Program-made: the position numbers and the translations under genes
In this document: piece by piece, positions 47,394 through 60,827 of the stretch
How positions within the stretch are numbered: position 1 is the stretch's first letter
Layout: every line of letters starts with the position of its first letter
Assembly: GCA_905250075.1 (NCBI GenBank)
Contig: CAJNOP010000109.1
Location: 239,940-303,939 of the forward strand
Source of the DNA: Rotaria sp. Silwood1
Lineage: Eukaryota > Rotifera > Eurotatoria > Philodinida > Philodinidae
Direction of reading: 5' to 3'
Length of the DNA: 64,000 bases
Notes under the pieces: generated by a model
What the model was told of the DNA's origin: nothing
The model's input: only the letters and a program-made list of their open reading frames with translations
The model's database searches: none

Positions 47394-49977
47394 TAAATAA
47401 TGTATATGTTGAAATAGTTCGTTTTTTTTATTTCTACAATTTAAATCAATGAAATTAAAAAAAAAAGTATATAGTGACTAAATGTGATATCATATCTTCG
47501 ATCAAACGAACGTAAAAGAAAAAAGAAAATAAATTATCAAGTGACTTACTCGTATTTTTGCTGTCACCTTTATGAAACGAATGAGAACAGCTGCTTCATT
47601 TTTTTTTACATCTATCACTGATGATATCTGTGTCTTGTCGCTCCCGAAAAAAAAAAAAAAACGAGTCACAACGAAATACTAATATAATATTTATAGAAGA
47701 AGAAAAAAAAAGAAAGTCACATATGGTTAGGATCACATGCAATTTATGATCGTATGATAAAAATAAATTGAAAAAAATTAATCATATATGTCAAGCTATT
47801 ACATTACGAATATATCTGTTAGGATTTTTTAATCAAATAATGCTAATCGACTTTCTTCAATATAAAGTTTCTTCATTACTCAAAAATTGATTCTCGATAA
47901 TGTATATTCAAAGAATATATAATTTTTAGAATATGTTAGGACTATAGTAAAGAGGTTATAGCTTTATTTTTTAAGTTTGTTATTTTTTTGAGTGAACTAA
48001 AGCGTTGAAAACAAAAACAAAAAAATCTCAAAAAAATGATGCTATAATTTTTAATAATAATAACAAAGCTTAATTTAAAAAATGGATTCTGTTATGTCCT
48101 ACATTTTGAAATATTCATTCGAACAAAAAAAAAGAAGCTATTGTCAACAATGAAATTCCTTCGAGAATTCCGGGACGCGAAATCAAAAAACAAAAACAGC
48201 GAAAAAATATTTTTTGCATTATCTGTAAAAACTATATCACTCAAGCAGAAAATGACGAACATTTTTAGGAAAAAAAAAAAAAAGTGCCGAATAAAAAATA
48301 ATGTCATTTATGAAAGATGAGACCTCGAGCTGTCGTTGCTGATATGCATTTACATCAATCTTCATGTTGTTGACGAAAAATGACTTTTTTTTTGGAGAGG
48401 AAAAGCTTAATTGAACAATGTTTCTTCTTTTTCTTCTAAAATTTTCATATTTAAATTAAAAATAAAAAAAAAAAAAAATTATTACTATTTTGACAGGTAT
48501 GACTAAGAAGCATTTCTTTTATTGATGAACATAGAGGTTTATATATTATGTTTTAACATATAATCAATCATGCACGATCTATAGTTGACAAATAATAAAC
48601 ATCTGTGACAAACACTTTTCCGTATGTCATAATTCAAATAATTTTTTTGCACAAAATTAACTACCATATTTTCTCTATATTTTAAAAATAACAGTTACAA
48701 TCATAATATTGAAAAATATCGAGTAGATAGGAATTTTTGAACACAAAAAATTTTGATGTTTGTTATGTTACATATTAAAAAATTCAAGATGTTCCATAAA
48801 CAAGATCCATTGAAATAAACAATTATTCCTTAAATTAGTTTCAAATTTTATCGAATAAATAAAATCAAACTATGATGAATACATAGTATTTCTACGAACA
48901 AATTTTCTCTTTAATGTCAATATTAAACATATAGTTAAATGCCATTCTATTTTATATTAAATATATCAACTTCAAGAATAAAAAATCTAATAAGCAATCG
49001 ATTTGATTGTAAATTTGTAAAAACTCGCATGTCTTCTATAATAAAAAGAGAATCTGATTTGAATTTGTCAAACGATTTATACACGCAAACATAGTCAGAT
49101 TTTCTTTTTTATTCTGCTTCAATAATTTTCTTTTTCCTTTTTTTTCATCTTCAACTCGTCTAACAAATCAATATTAGGCTAATGGATTGCAAAAATCTAT
49201 GCGTATGCATCAGTATCGACAATAGAAAATATTAATGTTTGTTGCGCGCTCTCATATATATATATATACGCTATTTTCATTTATTCACTTTTTTTCGCTT
49301 GCATTCATCTTTAATCCTAAAGACAAAAGCGGAAAAAAAAAGGCGGACGAATTGAAGGAAAACAAAGTCTATCGATTGTAAATTAACATGATATTTGTTT
49401 TTTATTATCATTATCATATGCAAGTAAGAAACAGTGAATATGTTCTCTTTCGATTAGAATTGATTTCTTTTCCTAAAAAACATAGACTGACTTTTAGATA
49501 AAAGAATATAGAACGAGTGCAGTACTTAGAGTCTTTTTTCTTCTTCTTCTTCTTCTTCTTCTTCTTCTTTTTTTTTTACATAAAACACTCTTTAAAGATG
49601 CCAATCAAATGGGAATAAATGTTTATTTTCACGATAAGATGTTGTATGCGTATGTAAGCTTTTCTTCTTATTGCCGTATAACTCTTATATGAAAACACTC
49701 GTACCTAAAATAATCGATTATGAGTATCCGATGTAGGCGAACGATCGACTTCCGTATGTAATTCTCTTTCTTTTTCTTTTTCCTTTCTTTTTTTTTCCTT
49801 GCTTCAAGTTTTTTTTCATTATTATTGTCAATCTATAAGAGATTGATAAATGAAAAATTTTCAATTTTCCCAAGAACAGACTTATTTTTGGTAGATCAAT
49901 TAAGTATCATTGTACTGAATGACTCGTTTATATATTGTTTTAGAAATGAACCATTTTTTCAGTTACAATTAATATTA
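47394..49977. other. Long intergenic stretch, AT-rich with microsatellite
   Basis: Contains many poly-A/T runs and a (TTC)n microsatellite at about 49537-49569. Pyrimidine-rich sequence precedes the dispanin gene. No gene or structured RNA recognised. Confidence 0.45.
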
Positions 49978-50618
49978 ATGATGCTTTCATCACAAGCATG
50001 TTCAGCATATCATTCTCATCAAAAATTATCACCATGTCGATGGTCAGCATCTGGTCGATCATTAACTGGCGAACGTGGTAGTGCTTCATTTGGTAAGATG
50101 AAATTATTTATTATCACGATCATTGTATTGATATGTTCAGATGAGCCATATCAATGTCCAGCACAATTATTAATGAGTAAAAAAGCTCATCCTAAACGAC
50201 ATCTTATTTGTGCACTAATTTCATCTTTATTTTTTTTTGTCACTGGTAAGTCAAGACTCGAATTAATAAGAATATATGGTAGATATTCTATTGAAACGAA
50301 AAAGAAAAAACAATATATTGTAGTTAATAGTTAATAGCTTTCTTTACAATAAATTTACTCATGTATAAAAAAATTTTTCATTGTAAAAACTAATTTAATT
50401 TATTTGTTATATATTTCTTTTTTTTTTTTTGAATAGGTATTGTTGCTATAGTTTATGCCATTAAGTCTTTACATTGTGAACGTGATGGACATTATGAACA
50501 AGCATTTATACATGCAAGACGTTCACTTTCTTGGTCAATGGCAACATTTGTGATTGCTCTTTTTGTTTATTTGACTATTGGTCTTATTCTTTTTATGCGT
50601 ACAATAGATTATCATTAA
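49978..50618 (+). CDS. Dispanin / CD225-domain membrane protein, three exons
   Basis: Exons 49978-50092, 50141-50245 and 50437-50618 join in phase to 133 aa. The C-terminal two thirds match the CD225 (dispanin) pattern. A first membrane segment (LICALISSLFFFVTGIVAIVYA) runs into a cytoplasmic loop of the type ERDGHYEQAFIHARRSLSWS, where family members have GDYxxAxxxSxxA. A second helix (MATFVIALFVYLTIGLILF) follows. The N-terminus is short, cytoplasmic and Ser/His-rich. The start was chosen at the tandem ATG-ATG. Family members are small two-pass proteins of plasma or endosomal membranes; the role here is unknown. The frame stays open upstream but without an obvious coding signal. Confidence 0.85.
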
Positions 50619-50919
50619 ACGAAAGATTTTGTTACATATTTTTCGTCTATAAATAAATTTATGTTATTATTCTTTTTTTGTTTCATATAATACAAATAGA
50701 AATGATGAATAAAAAAAAAAAAACATGAATAAAGTATTAAATTAGTTCATGTTAGAATAATGTAGAACATAAGAATATACATTGGATTGAGTGTAAAATT
50801 TGCATGTTTCCATGATTTCTCTATTTAAAAAAAAAATAATCATAAAAGAAGCTTATAGCAGATTCATTTATAGAATATATATTACAAGATACTATCTTGT
50901 TATTAATTAACAATTTTTC

Positions 50920-52215
50920 AGTCATTTCATATTAGTTAATAGTAAATTAGTACTAAGTGTTAATTCTACTATATCATTAAGTATTCTTTGAGACTGACAT
51001 ACATTTTTTTTCTTCTTCTAAATCAAACGTAATGAAATGTAAATATGCTTTATTCTTTATTTAATTCAAAATACTATTCAACATGATTTAAATATGGTTT
51101 TTTATATCTAATTGATCTAATGTTCATAAATGAATATTTCATGGTAAATTATTTTTTGTTATTCATAGCATGTTTAATGATATATTATTGAATAGTTAAT
51201 ATAATTTAAATTAGGAATACAACAAGTCTTAGATAGTGATTTTAAACATGACTTTTTTTTACGTATTGAAAATTCATTATATTATCAATTTTTTATAACA
51301 GCTTTGTTCAATCATCGATTGTTCGATGTGATAGAAGTTATATATAAGTAGTAAATAGATTCATATACAGTAGGGTGCAAAAAAATTGCCGCTTGACATA
51401 AAAATTTCGTCGTAGCCTATTTTGTCAGTTTCTCAAGGAACTACTTTAGAACTAGTCACAAAGGTTAGGGAGTAGCTCTGTGCATCTAGTGAGACTGGCA
51501 CGTTCCTAAAAGTGTTGTTGACTTTCATGGAAATGGCGCATCATTCACGTGCTAATAGTCTATCAGTGGATCGATCAGTCGTCTTACACACTATCGGATT
51601 AATGATTAACGCAGTGCTGCTCGAAACTGTCCGTATGACGAAGACCTCTGTCCGTACTATCTAATACAAAATTACGAGGATCCAAGAGCGAAGCACTATT
51701 GAGCATCAGGGCTAGCAAAGCAATTTATGAGCCACATCAGCACGAAACCAAATATGTGGCTATCAAATAGTACGGACTTAATGTCAGTTGAATCCTTGCG
51801 ATCGGTATTCGATCGACTTGTTTAGAGAGAAAGATTCTCAAATCTTGATGAATTGCCGAAATTCTTGAACAAAGAATGGGATAGAATTGCTATGTAAACG
51901 CTAAGTTGTTTGACCGCTTGCAAGAAAGCGAGATGTCTCCCTCTTCTTGTTTCGAAGAGAGAGCGAAGCTTTTATTAATTGCTATAGTTGTAGACTATAG
52001 TACATGTATAGTTGATCAATTAAAAGAGTTTCAATAGTCATCGCTTCCCGTAAGAGAAATTTTGAAAACTTTAACAGCAAATTTTTTTTGCACCCTACTG
52101 TATATAACTATTGAGAACTAATTCGACGATTGAGAATATTTCAAGTTGGTAATTCAATAGAGAAAGGAAATTTTTACCACAAACAACTAGTCCATTATTA
52201 TGAACCTGTCGCATT
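50920..52215 (-). pseudogene. Decayed copy of the alpha-mannosidase last exons, split by a transposon
   Basis: 50920-51240 matches 55590-55875 and 52110-52215 matches 55915-56030 in the same orientation, with many substitutions. Shared stretches include TATATCTAATTGATCWAATG and AGTGTTAATTC. The reading frame is destroyed. A 733-bp mariner-like element sits inside, and about 130 bp before it are not alignable by eye. It represents a partial duplication of the gene at 55420-59653, about 4 kb away. Confidence 0.85.
51368..52100. mobile_element. mariner-like non-autonomous element with TA flanks
   Basis: The inverted ends CAGTAGGGTGCAAAAAAATT are flanked by TA on both sides. The flanks rejoin to GATTCATATATAACTATTGA, matching GATGCATATATAAATGTTGA in the intact mannosidase gene (about 55899), so the insertion site and the 2-bp target duplication can be read directly. 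The interior (733 bp) has fragments that might be a helix-turn-helix remnant, but no open transposase. Confidence 0.92.
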
Positions 52216-52834
52216 TCAAGGCTTATCAAGTATATCATAATTAAGTATATGTTGATGTAGTATCATTTCGATTGATGTATAGACCTTGACGATAATATTG
52301 ATCAACAGTTATTCTATACAAACAATTGTTTTTTAAATAGATTTTCAACAAAAAAGTACACAGGAATATTGTTAGTATATGTGTATGTGGTATTTTCCAC
52401 ATGATTATAGAATCAGAGTCAACACTTAGCTGAGGATGTCTCTCTTCTTTTATTACAAGAGTAAAGACAGTTAGACTGTGAGTTTCAATAAAAAGATAAT
52501 AGAACATATGTAGCACATTAAACCTGAAATGAACAATGAAACATAAAAATGAATCTATACGCAACTGTACAATGGGAATTTTTAGTTGTGTCGAGAAAAG
52601 CTTAAAATGATCATAGGTGCTTAAAGTTTAAAACTTCTCTGTGCCACATCTGGGGTATTCCATGGTATCTCTATCACATTTATATCGAGTATTTCCAAAT
52701 TCTATGAAACTTCCAGGATTTGTAGACCATAGTGAGTTATTAAAATCTCCAAGATCAGTTTTCTAAGTTTCGTTAATAAATAGGGACATATCGAGCATGA
52801 TATTCTATATGATTTTCGGTATAATCATAAGAAC

Positions 52835-52906
52835 GGTGGAGTGTGGAGGTGCGTGACGATGCCGTTGTGAGTTCTTTCACCAGTGACTCACACATACACA
52901 CACCCT
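52835..52906. repeat. Degenerate head-to-head telomere-like array
   Basis: G-rich GGTGGAGTGTGGAGGTGCGTG, then about 20 bp, then C-rich ACTCACACATACACACACCCTT. This is the rightmost telomere-like junction in the window. Confidence 0.6.
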
Positions 52907-55419
52907 TGTTTTGCTTTATTTTATAATCAGATCTTGGTCAAAATGATTTTACATTTGCTTGAGGTTGTTTTCTATTTCTTGTTACTATTCTTTTTTTCAG
53001 TGTATGTTACTGATGATGAGATTAGATGAAAAAATTGATTGATCATGAAATAAAGAATTTAATTTTTTTTAATTAATATTTTATTATTTTATTTATTCTA
53101 TGGAGAAGAAATAGGATTGATTGAAAGTTAATAATCATCTAATGTTTAGTTCACTTTGAAGGTTGGAAGAAAAAGATATGCCCTTTTGACATAGAACCAG
53201 TTGAATACTAAAATTTCATATTGAACGGATTCAGTTTAAAATGATATTGACTCAAGAAATATCACCTATTTTTTTTCTTCAAAATAAAAAAATTTTTGTT
53301 TTCATATTTTAGATAGCAACATAAAACTGTAAAACGGTTCGAACTAACTTTTAAAATGGAAATTAAAAAAAAAAGATTCACGAAAAATTAAAGAACGTAA
53401 ATGTGATTGTAAACAGATAAGAATAATTGATAGTTGTGTAAAACTAATTTATTCTTCTTGCTAATTATATTAACAACGACGATGATGATTTAGTTGTTGA
53501 AATAGAAGAATCATCTAATTATTTAAATCGATTAACTAGTCATGATCTTGAAAGGTTATTAAATGATATTAAAGTGCATACAAATTTAGAATAACAACAA
53601 CAACAGTTTGAATAAAAGATTCGACCTTTTAATACACAATACTGAAACGATATAACAACAATAATAAAATACAAATTAGTTAAATAAAAAAAACGTTATA
53701 CTCAAGATTACTTCAATTTGATAATAATTATTTCGACCTGCTCATAAATAAACAAAATGAAGATGATTGAATCTAAGCGAATCCTGAAGACTTTTATATT
53801 ATTTAATTTGTTTTTTTTTTTGTTCTTGATAAAATAATATCGAATACAACTCAAAAATAAAAGATGATTATTCAATCATCCAACACCATCATATGAATGT
53901 TAGATTTATTTAGATTTGTGTCAATGACATACCTATAATACGGATCATTATTAACTGTAAATCATTTACTATATAGGAAAAACGAGACGGAAAATTAACA
54001 GAAATATCTTAGAAATAATATTTTATTTCTGTGTTCTCAGAATGTTAGAAAATATGACAAACAGATGATAAATGTTAAATACAAGAAAAAAGAACACTTG
54101 TTTGGATCGTAACACCTGATTTGAAAATACTTAAATACTTTTTCCATCATAAGACACTGTAAAACTAATACAGAGAAAAATATAAGAGTCAAGTCATTGA
54201 TGCAAAGTTAAGCGTTTCTATAATGTTTCAAATAGAGTTATTTGTATTTTTTTTAACATATTTCTCATTACATATGTATATCATCTTGACAATAAATTCT
54301 ATTTTGTTTTTCTTCTCTCTTTAATTTATTAAGAAGTTTGATGATTGTAAATAAATCGTAGAGTTATTCATTAATTAGAAAACACATTGAATAGATAATA
54401 AGAAGTATCACAAGTACAGAGTTAGTATGCTTTATAAATCCGTTGATAATTATTAAAATTATGTCTATTCGTTTACTTGAAGATATAAATTCTCAATTTA
54501 ATTATAGCAACTATTCTAAATCTAGAAAAAAAAAAATTTAACTAACAATAATCAGAATCATTAATAATTTTAAATGAAATGAATATTATATAAATTCAAA
54601 TAGCTAAAGGTTTATAACAGTTCACTGAGTACTAGCATGACAAAAAAAAAAACAATTCTAGTTACAAGGGAAAGTAGCATTGATATGATGTGCTTGCAAA
54701 ATTGAGTTAGTAGACAAAAAAAGTAATTATATCGATAGAATAAAAGAGTCGTATTAAGCAATTCTTTCATAATTCATATTATATGAGGTCAATAAAATCA
54801 GCTGAAAGTTGTACGAAAAAAAGAAAGAATAAGTGCAGACCAATATGTCATAGTTATCATTAAATATATTTAATAACAAGTATGAGAAAAACAAAAATGA
54901 AATGACACACTTGATGTGCACTAATGTAATAAATTTGTCAATCGTAATGGTCTTTTTTTCCTGTCATACACCCTCAGTTTAGTGTTTTGACAAGCAGATA
55001 AATCATAACTAATGAAATAAGACGATGATACAAATTTCATAAATGATTCCATTGATATCAAATGAAAATAATTTCTCTTACAAGCTGAGGCTTCTATATG
55101 ATCACTGATCTATTTTTTTTTTCCATTGCTTTTATATCAATAACTGATGAATTCAGCAACATTTTAAACTTCATACCTCTTAATTAGTAAATACAAAAAA
55201 AAATGAAACAAATTTTTTGTTAGTACTAACATACAAACATATAGACAATGAAATTAATGTCAATGTACGACTTTATTTCTTCTAATGTTTTATGAATAAG
55301 TGTATAAATAAGAAAAAAAAGAAAAAAAGAAATTTCTAAAATTCTACTCAATAATAAAAAGCTAGATTAAAATCACAGAGTGTGTGTCTATTCATCTTGT
55401 AGTTTTTTGAATAAATTAT
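52907..55419. other. AT-rich intergenic stretch with one possible coding remnant
   Basis: 53475-53594 reads DDDDLVVEIEESSNYLNRLT and on to a TAA, 39 residues with protein-like composition. A possible partner at about 53370-53455 (KDSRKIKERKCDCKQ) stops early. This may be the tail of a decayed gene; I cannot name it. The rest is AT-rich with no gene seen. Confidence 0.35.
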
Positions 55420-58400
55420 TTATTCGACTGTAACAAGGAATGTTCGAATTTGCATTGGATTAAGTAATATATTTAAATCATTTAATGATGTTTCTTCTAA
55501 AAAAAATAGAAAAATTTATTTAAAATAAAATTAATATTATAAATACATACTTAAATTATTTATTTTTGATAATTTTTCATTATTAATTGACCAATTAAGT
55601 CTTTTCATATTATTTAATGGTAAATTACCAGCAAGTGTTAATTCAATTATATCATTAATTATTCCTTGTTTTTGAAATATTTTTTGTAAATCAAATATAA
55701 CTGAATTTGAATATATATTATCTTCATTTAATTCAAAATAATGTTCAATACGAATTAAATATTTTTTTATATCTAATTGATCAAATGTTAATAAATGAAT
55801 ATTTAATGGTAAATCATTTTTTAATGCTGTCCATGTTTGATGATATATTGTTGAATAATTAACATAGGATAATGATGGTAATGCATAAGTCGCTAATGGA
55901 TGCATATATAAATGTTGAGAACCAATTCGATGATAAAAAGCACTTGAAGTAGGTGATTCAATAATAAGAAAATGTTTACCACGAACAACAAGACCATTAT
56001 CAAATGCTGTTTCATTTAAAGGTTCACCAACACCAAGAGCATCATCATGAAGTGTACGTCTATGTAACATTATTTCAATAGATCCATCATGAATACTACT
56101 ACCACCTTCAGATCGATCTAAATAAAGAAAAAAAAAAAAACCTTGATAATGTGTTAATATATTTGATTATTTGTTTACCAGTAAGAATAGTAAATTGACG
56201 ATTTGATTCTTTAATCCATATTCGACTATTTATTGGATAATAATTTCCACTTATAGCTTCAATTTTTGAATAGTTCCATGTTGGTCGATAATCTCGTATA
56301 CGTTCAAGAATTTCACGTCCATTTGAATCCGTATAAAATTTTGATTGACTATTTATATCTGTATCATAACGAAGAATTATTTCTTTACCAATATTATCAT
56401 CTATTGGAATAGGTCCTACAGTCCATTGAATTTCAAGTATTTTTGCATCATTATATAAATTTATTTCTTGACTTGTCCAATCATTAAAAATAATAATTGC
56501 TGTTTGAACATTTGTTGCTTTTATACATGTTCTAAAATTCAAAGAAAGAAAAAAAACAAAACACACGTTTTTTTTTTTTGTAATAGATAAATATACTTAC
56601 ATTGAACGTTTATTGCTTACTGGTTGAGAATCTGTTGAATTTGGACGAAATATATATGCACCAGATGATTGAAATTCTGATCCAGAATTATTACCCGAAA
56701 AACCTAAATTATAAATATAAATAAACAATTTAAATATAAATATTTACTTACTTGTATACCAATAAAAACCTTGACTAGTAAATGGTATAATAATATTCTT
56801 TTTTATATTTATAATCTTATTTAAATTTCCTTGACAATCAAATTCAACTCGAAGATACTATAAATTAATTTATAAAACATAAAAATAAAAACAAAAATTT
56901 TCTTTTATCTTTTACTTCATTTTGAAGAATACATTTATCATCTTTTGTTATACTTATATCTTGTTTATTATCTAGAAGAATATTATTTTTAATTTCAAAA
57001 TAATATGTATTAAAGCCAAGTGCTGGTAAAATAACTTTAAATACAAGTTCATTCATAGCAAAACTTTTTCGACCAGGAATTTTCTTTGTTGGTTCTGATA
57101 TTGGAATAAACTAAAACAAAATAAAATAACTTCAACAAATTATCTTATATTATTATATTTACATCAGCTAAAATTGCATATCCTGTTGAATCACGTATTG
57201 TATAATTTTTAGTTACAGGAACACGAACATAATGTGAAATTGTATGTACAGTTGGATTCCAAAGTGTTAAAGTAAACTATAATTAAAATAAATTATAAGA
57301 ATAGAGGAAATTTTTTTTTTATACAAACATGATCTTGTCCTTCAATAGGTAAACATTCACTAATATTTGTTAATTGACAAAGAAATTGAGGTGCATTTGA
57401 TAGTGTTTGATTATCTTTAGGTAAAAGTTTATCATAAGCTTTATTGATAACATCCTAGAATAATAAATAATTAAAGAAACTTTTCTATTTCTATTGCTTT
57501 TTCTTTTTTGATAATAAAAATATTTTCGTCTTCAACACTTACCACTGCAGCATCAATACCTTCAGATAATCGCATAGCATAATCAAAAGCAACTTCTTGT
57601 TTTTCTGTTCCACTAACTGCATCATGATGTTGTACAATACCCAATGCTTCATCTATTATTCATAACATATTCAAAAAAAAAGATTTTTTTTTAATAGATA
57701 AATATCTTACTCAAAGGAAAAATATTATTTCGTAAATTTGTATTAGCAAATGCATTTAATTGTCGAGTTACTTGTAAAATATTATTTGAATGACGTTCAT
57801 AACGTTTAAGAGCTGCTCGTGATGTAAAATAACCAGTCCAAAATCCATGTTGATGATGAGCATATGGAAAAAAATCATCAGTTTTTGTTGTCCACGTACG
57901 ATCAATTTTATTTAATGCATATAAATAACATGATGGTGTTGAATAGAAAACATTTACATTACTTCCATTTGCTTGCTACAATTTATTTTGTTTTTTAGTA
58001 TTATTTTAAAAATAAAAAGAAGTTCTTATACTTCAGCATTCACATATTTTATTAATTTATCTAAATTTTTATACCATTGATTTGCATTTTCATATTGAAA
58101 ATCACTACCCATTGTCATAATAATATGATTTGTAGCAAATGCAAGTGCCTAGAGAAAAAAAAAAACAAACAAATTTTACACTTGATTCAACTTGAAATAT
58201 ACAAACTTCATCATGTGCAACTTTAATAAATTTTTGAACACGTTCATGTACATTATAATCCTGTAATCGAGGATCATCCTATAAATTCATATTTATTAGA
58301 TTAAAATTTATCTTTCATTATAAGAAAAAAGATTAGCAAAAAAAACAAAGAAAATAAACAAGCATCACACTATAATAGATGTAGCATTGTAGAAAAGATC

Positions 58401-59653
58401 CAAGAAAAAGCTAATTGATGATGTGTAGATGTTAAATAAAAAATAAGTGTAAAGTCGTACACATTATCTGTAAGAAGAAAAATAAAAATAAAAAACATGC
58501 ATATACCAATAGAAAAACCATTTACAAGCAAAAGAAATATAAATATATATCAAATCAATCAACTAACCATAATAGGTGGATCATCACAAAAGATATCAAA
58601 ACAGAACGATTCTGGAGGACCGTATCCATTTGGTAAAATACCCGTAAATAACCAACTTTGATTACCTACAATTTTTAAATTATTAATTCAATATAAATCA
58701 CTAATATCAATTTTACATATGTTTTAACATACCTAAATTTGTACTAGCTTGCCAAATCATTTCCATAGTTTTTAATTTTTGACGTTGTTCAATATCTTGA
58801 TAATCAGCACGACCAAAAAATAAACCATCAAAACCCATCTATCCAATAGTTAATAAGAATATATTAATTAATTCTAAAAGTAAGAAAATTAAAAAAAAAA
58901 AAATTCTTACCTGTGATAAAATTGAAGCATGTTCACGTGAATGACCAAATGGATCAATTTGCCAACCAATTTTTGGTCGACCACATTCACCAAATTCATT
59001 ATATAAAAATTCAGCACCTAAACTATGTTGATCAATAATTGAATTATAATGTGTTGATGCTTCATCATTCATACACCAACCACCAGAAATAAATTCCAAA
59101 CGACCTAAATTATATTATTATTATTATTATTCTTTACTTAAAATTCAATATATTATAGTGTACCTTCGTTAACAAAATTTTTTACTTTAGTACGTGTTTC
59201 ATTTGATTGTTGATTCCACCAACGCCAAAAAAAAGCTATTTCAACATAAATAAAACGTCGATCAGGATTTTCTTCAAGTGAATGTATAACAGAATCGAGA
59301 ATATATTGTACACCAGCATGTTGAATATTATTACGAGCTGTTTAAATAAAAGTCTTACTTAAAAGTAAACAATAAAATAGAGATAGAACAAATACCTCCA
59401 TAATAGTATTGATCAACTGTTTTTAACCATCCAACATCATCATGTGTATGTGGAACAATATGAACATTGAGCTTAGTTGGATCACCTAAATTACATGCCT
59501 ATAGATAGTAAAGATCATGTTTAATTTATTGATATATAATATTCTTAAAATTTATCTTACATTATAACCACACCCATTAGATGACTTAATTGGTACCACA
59601 ATACAAAGAAAAATAATAAGAAATAGAAATGTACAATAGATCGAAATGTACAT
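55420..59653 (-). CDS. Lysosomal-type alpha-mannosidase, GH38, 18 exons, 990 aa
   Basis: Exons (minus): 59653-59561, 59498-59396, 59337-59164, 59104-58911, 58838-58733, 58665-58568, 58278-58207, 58148-58032, 57975-57711, 57652-57543, 57454-57329, 57276-57163, 57110-56916, 56857-56752, 56703-56601, 56531-56179, 56117-55551, 55496-55420. Phases all agree. It hydrolyses alpha-mannosyl residues of glycoproteins, expected in the lysosome. A signal peptide covers 1-25. HTHDDVGW carries zinc ligands H50 and D52. GGWCMNDEA lies at 131-139 and WQIDPFGHS has the nucleophile D174. [11 protein letters not shown] (416-426) carries the third histidine region. [17 protein letters not shown] and LNPMQIRTF are typical of the C-terminal half. 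Length fits the family. Some donors are GTTTGT. Most introns are 45-80 bp. Confidence 0.95.
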
Positions 59654-60226
59654 TGTTCAAAAAAGAAAAGCCACAACTATCATAAATATAATTGAATATT
59701 TATAAAAATTTACAATTGAATAAATTTACCGTTAGTGGATATTATAGAATATAAAAACTACCGGAATTGAATGTATCACAGTTTGATATAAAATAAATCT
59801 ACAAGTTAATAATAATAAACATGAAGTTTTGTCACATAAAATAAATACATTTTCAGAATTTTAATTAAAATAGATAAAAAAAAAAAAACGATGAATACAC
59901 AAAAACAAATGAGATAGAAAAAAGACAAAAAACCAATAGATCGGAAGTTTGTTACAATGAGTTGTTTTTTGAACTAATCTTCTATTAAAATAAACATTTA
60001 ATAGCAAATTCTTTTCGATATGATGAAAAAAAAAGAAAATGCATGAAAGATAAAAAAAATTTTTTGTTCGAATGTAACTCTATAGTTTGATTTCAATTTA
60101 ATTATCAGTTTCATTTTATCAATTGTAACAAAAAAAATACATTTCATCATATTTTTTCAACAAATAAGAGTTCACATACAAAAAAAAAGTATGTAAAAAA
60201 CAAAATCATATCCATATTCATATTAC
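59654..60226. other. Intergenic region between the mannosidase start and the JTB 3' end
   Basis: AT-rich; holds the mannosidase promoter by position and the 3' flank of the JTB gene. No distinct element seen. Confidence 0.4.
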
Positions 60227-60718
60227 TCATAAATCATTTTCACCTATTTGTCGTTTTATTTTTTCTACCATTTGTTTATCTAATGTTTTTTGTCTTGATT
60301 GAACACTTACTATTGAAAGTAAACAAATAAAAAGTATAATACCTTCAAATATCCAAAAATTTTCTTTTTGAATATGTATTGGTATTAAACATGAACGTAA
60401 TGTTTTTATATTTGATTTAGAACAAATTACAAGTTCTCTATAACCAGTTGGTAAACAACCAATTGCTTTTGAACGACGTTCAAATGATGTACATTTTTGA
60501 CAATATGTTATTATATCAATTGGTTCAGTTTGATAACATGTACTTATTGATTGTTCTTTGTCTATGGAAATATTTGATGAAGAAATAGAATAATATGATG
60601 TTACAACACGATCAAGTACGGATAATTTTAAATTAGCAATAAATAAAACACTTATTGTTACAAATAAAAGAGCAATAAGACCAAAAATAAGACGACGACG
60701 TGTTATGAAATCAAACAT
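60227..60718 (-). CDS. JTB: JTB (jumping translocation breakpoint) homologue, single exon
   Basis: 163 aa. An N-terminal membrane segment (LIFGLIALLFVTISVLFIA) is followed by a lumenal cysteine-rich domain. Its pattern, CYQTEPIDIITYCQKCTSFE then CLPTGYRELVICSKSN then SCLIP, matches JTB proteins. A second helix (FWIFEGIILFICLLSIVSV) and a basic tail QSRQKTLDKQMVEKIKRQI complete it. In vertebrates JTB is a type I membrane protein linked to mitochondria, centrosomes and cytokinesis; whether that applies here is unknown. The mature domain order and length agree with the family. There is no intron, unlike most neighbours. Confidence 0.9.
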   Translation of the reverse strand: MFDFITRRRLIFGLIALLFVTISVLFIANLKLSVLDRVVTSYYSISSSNISIDKEQSISTCYQTEPIDIITYCQKCTSFERRSKAIGCLPTGYRELVICSKSNIKTLRSCLIPIHIQKENFWIFEGIILFICLLSIVSVQSRQKTLDKQMVEKIKRQIGENDL

Positions 60719-60827
60719 GAGAAAAATTTTTATCTAGAAATAGACAAAAAAAGAAAAAAACAAGACTATCTCTTCTAAAACTGAGTTTGATTCAATTATA
60801 CTAATTTCAAGTTCAAATACAAATTAA

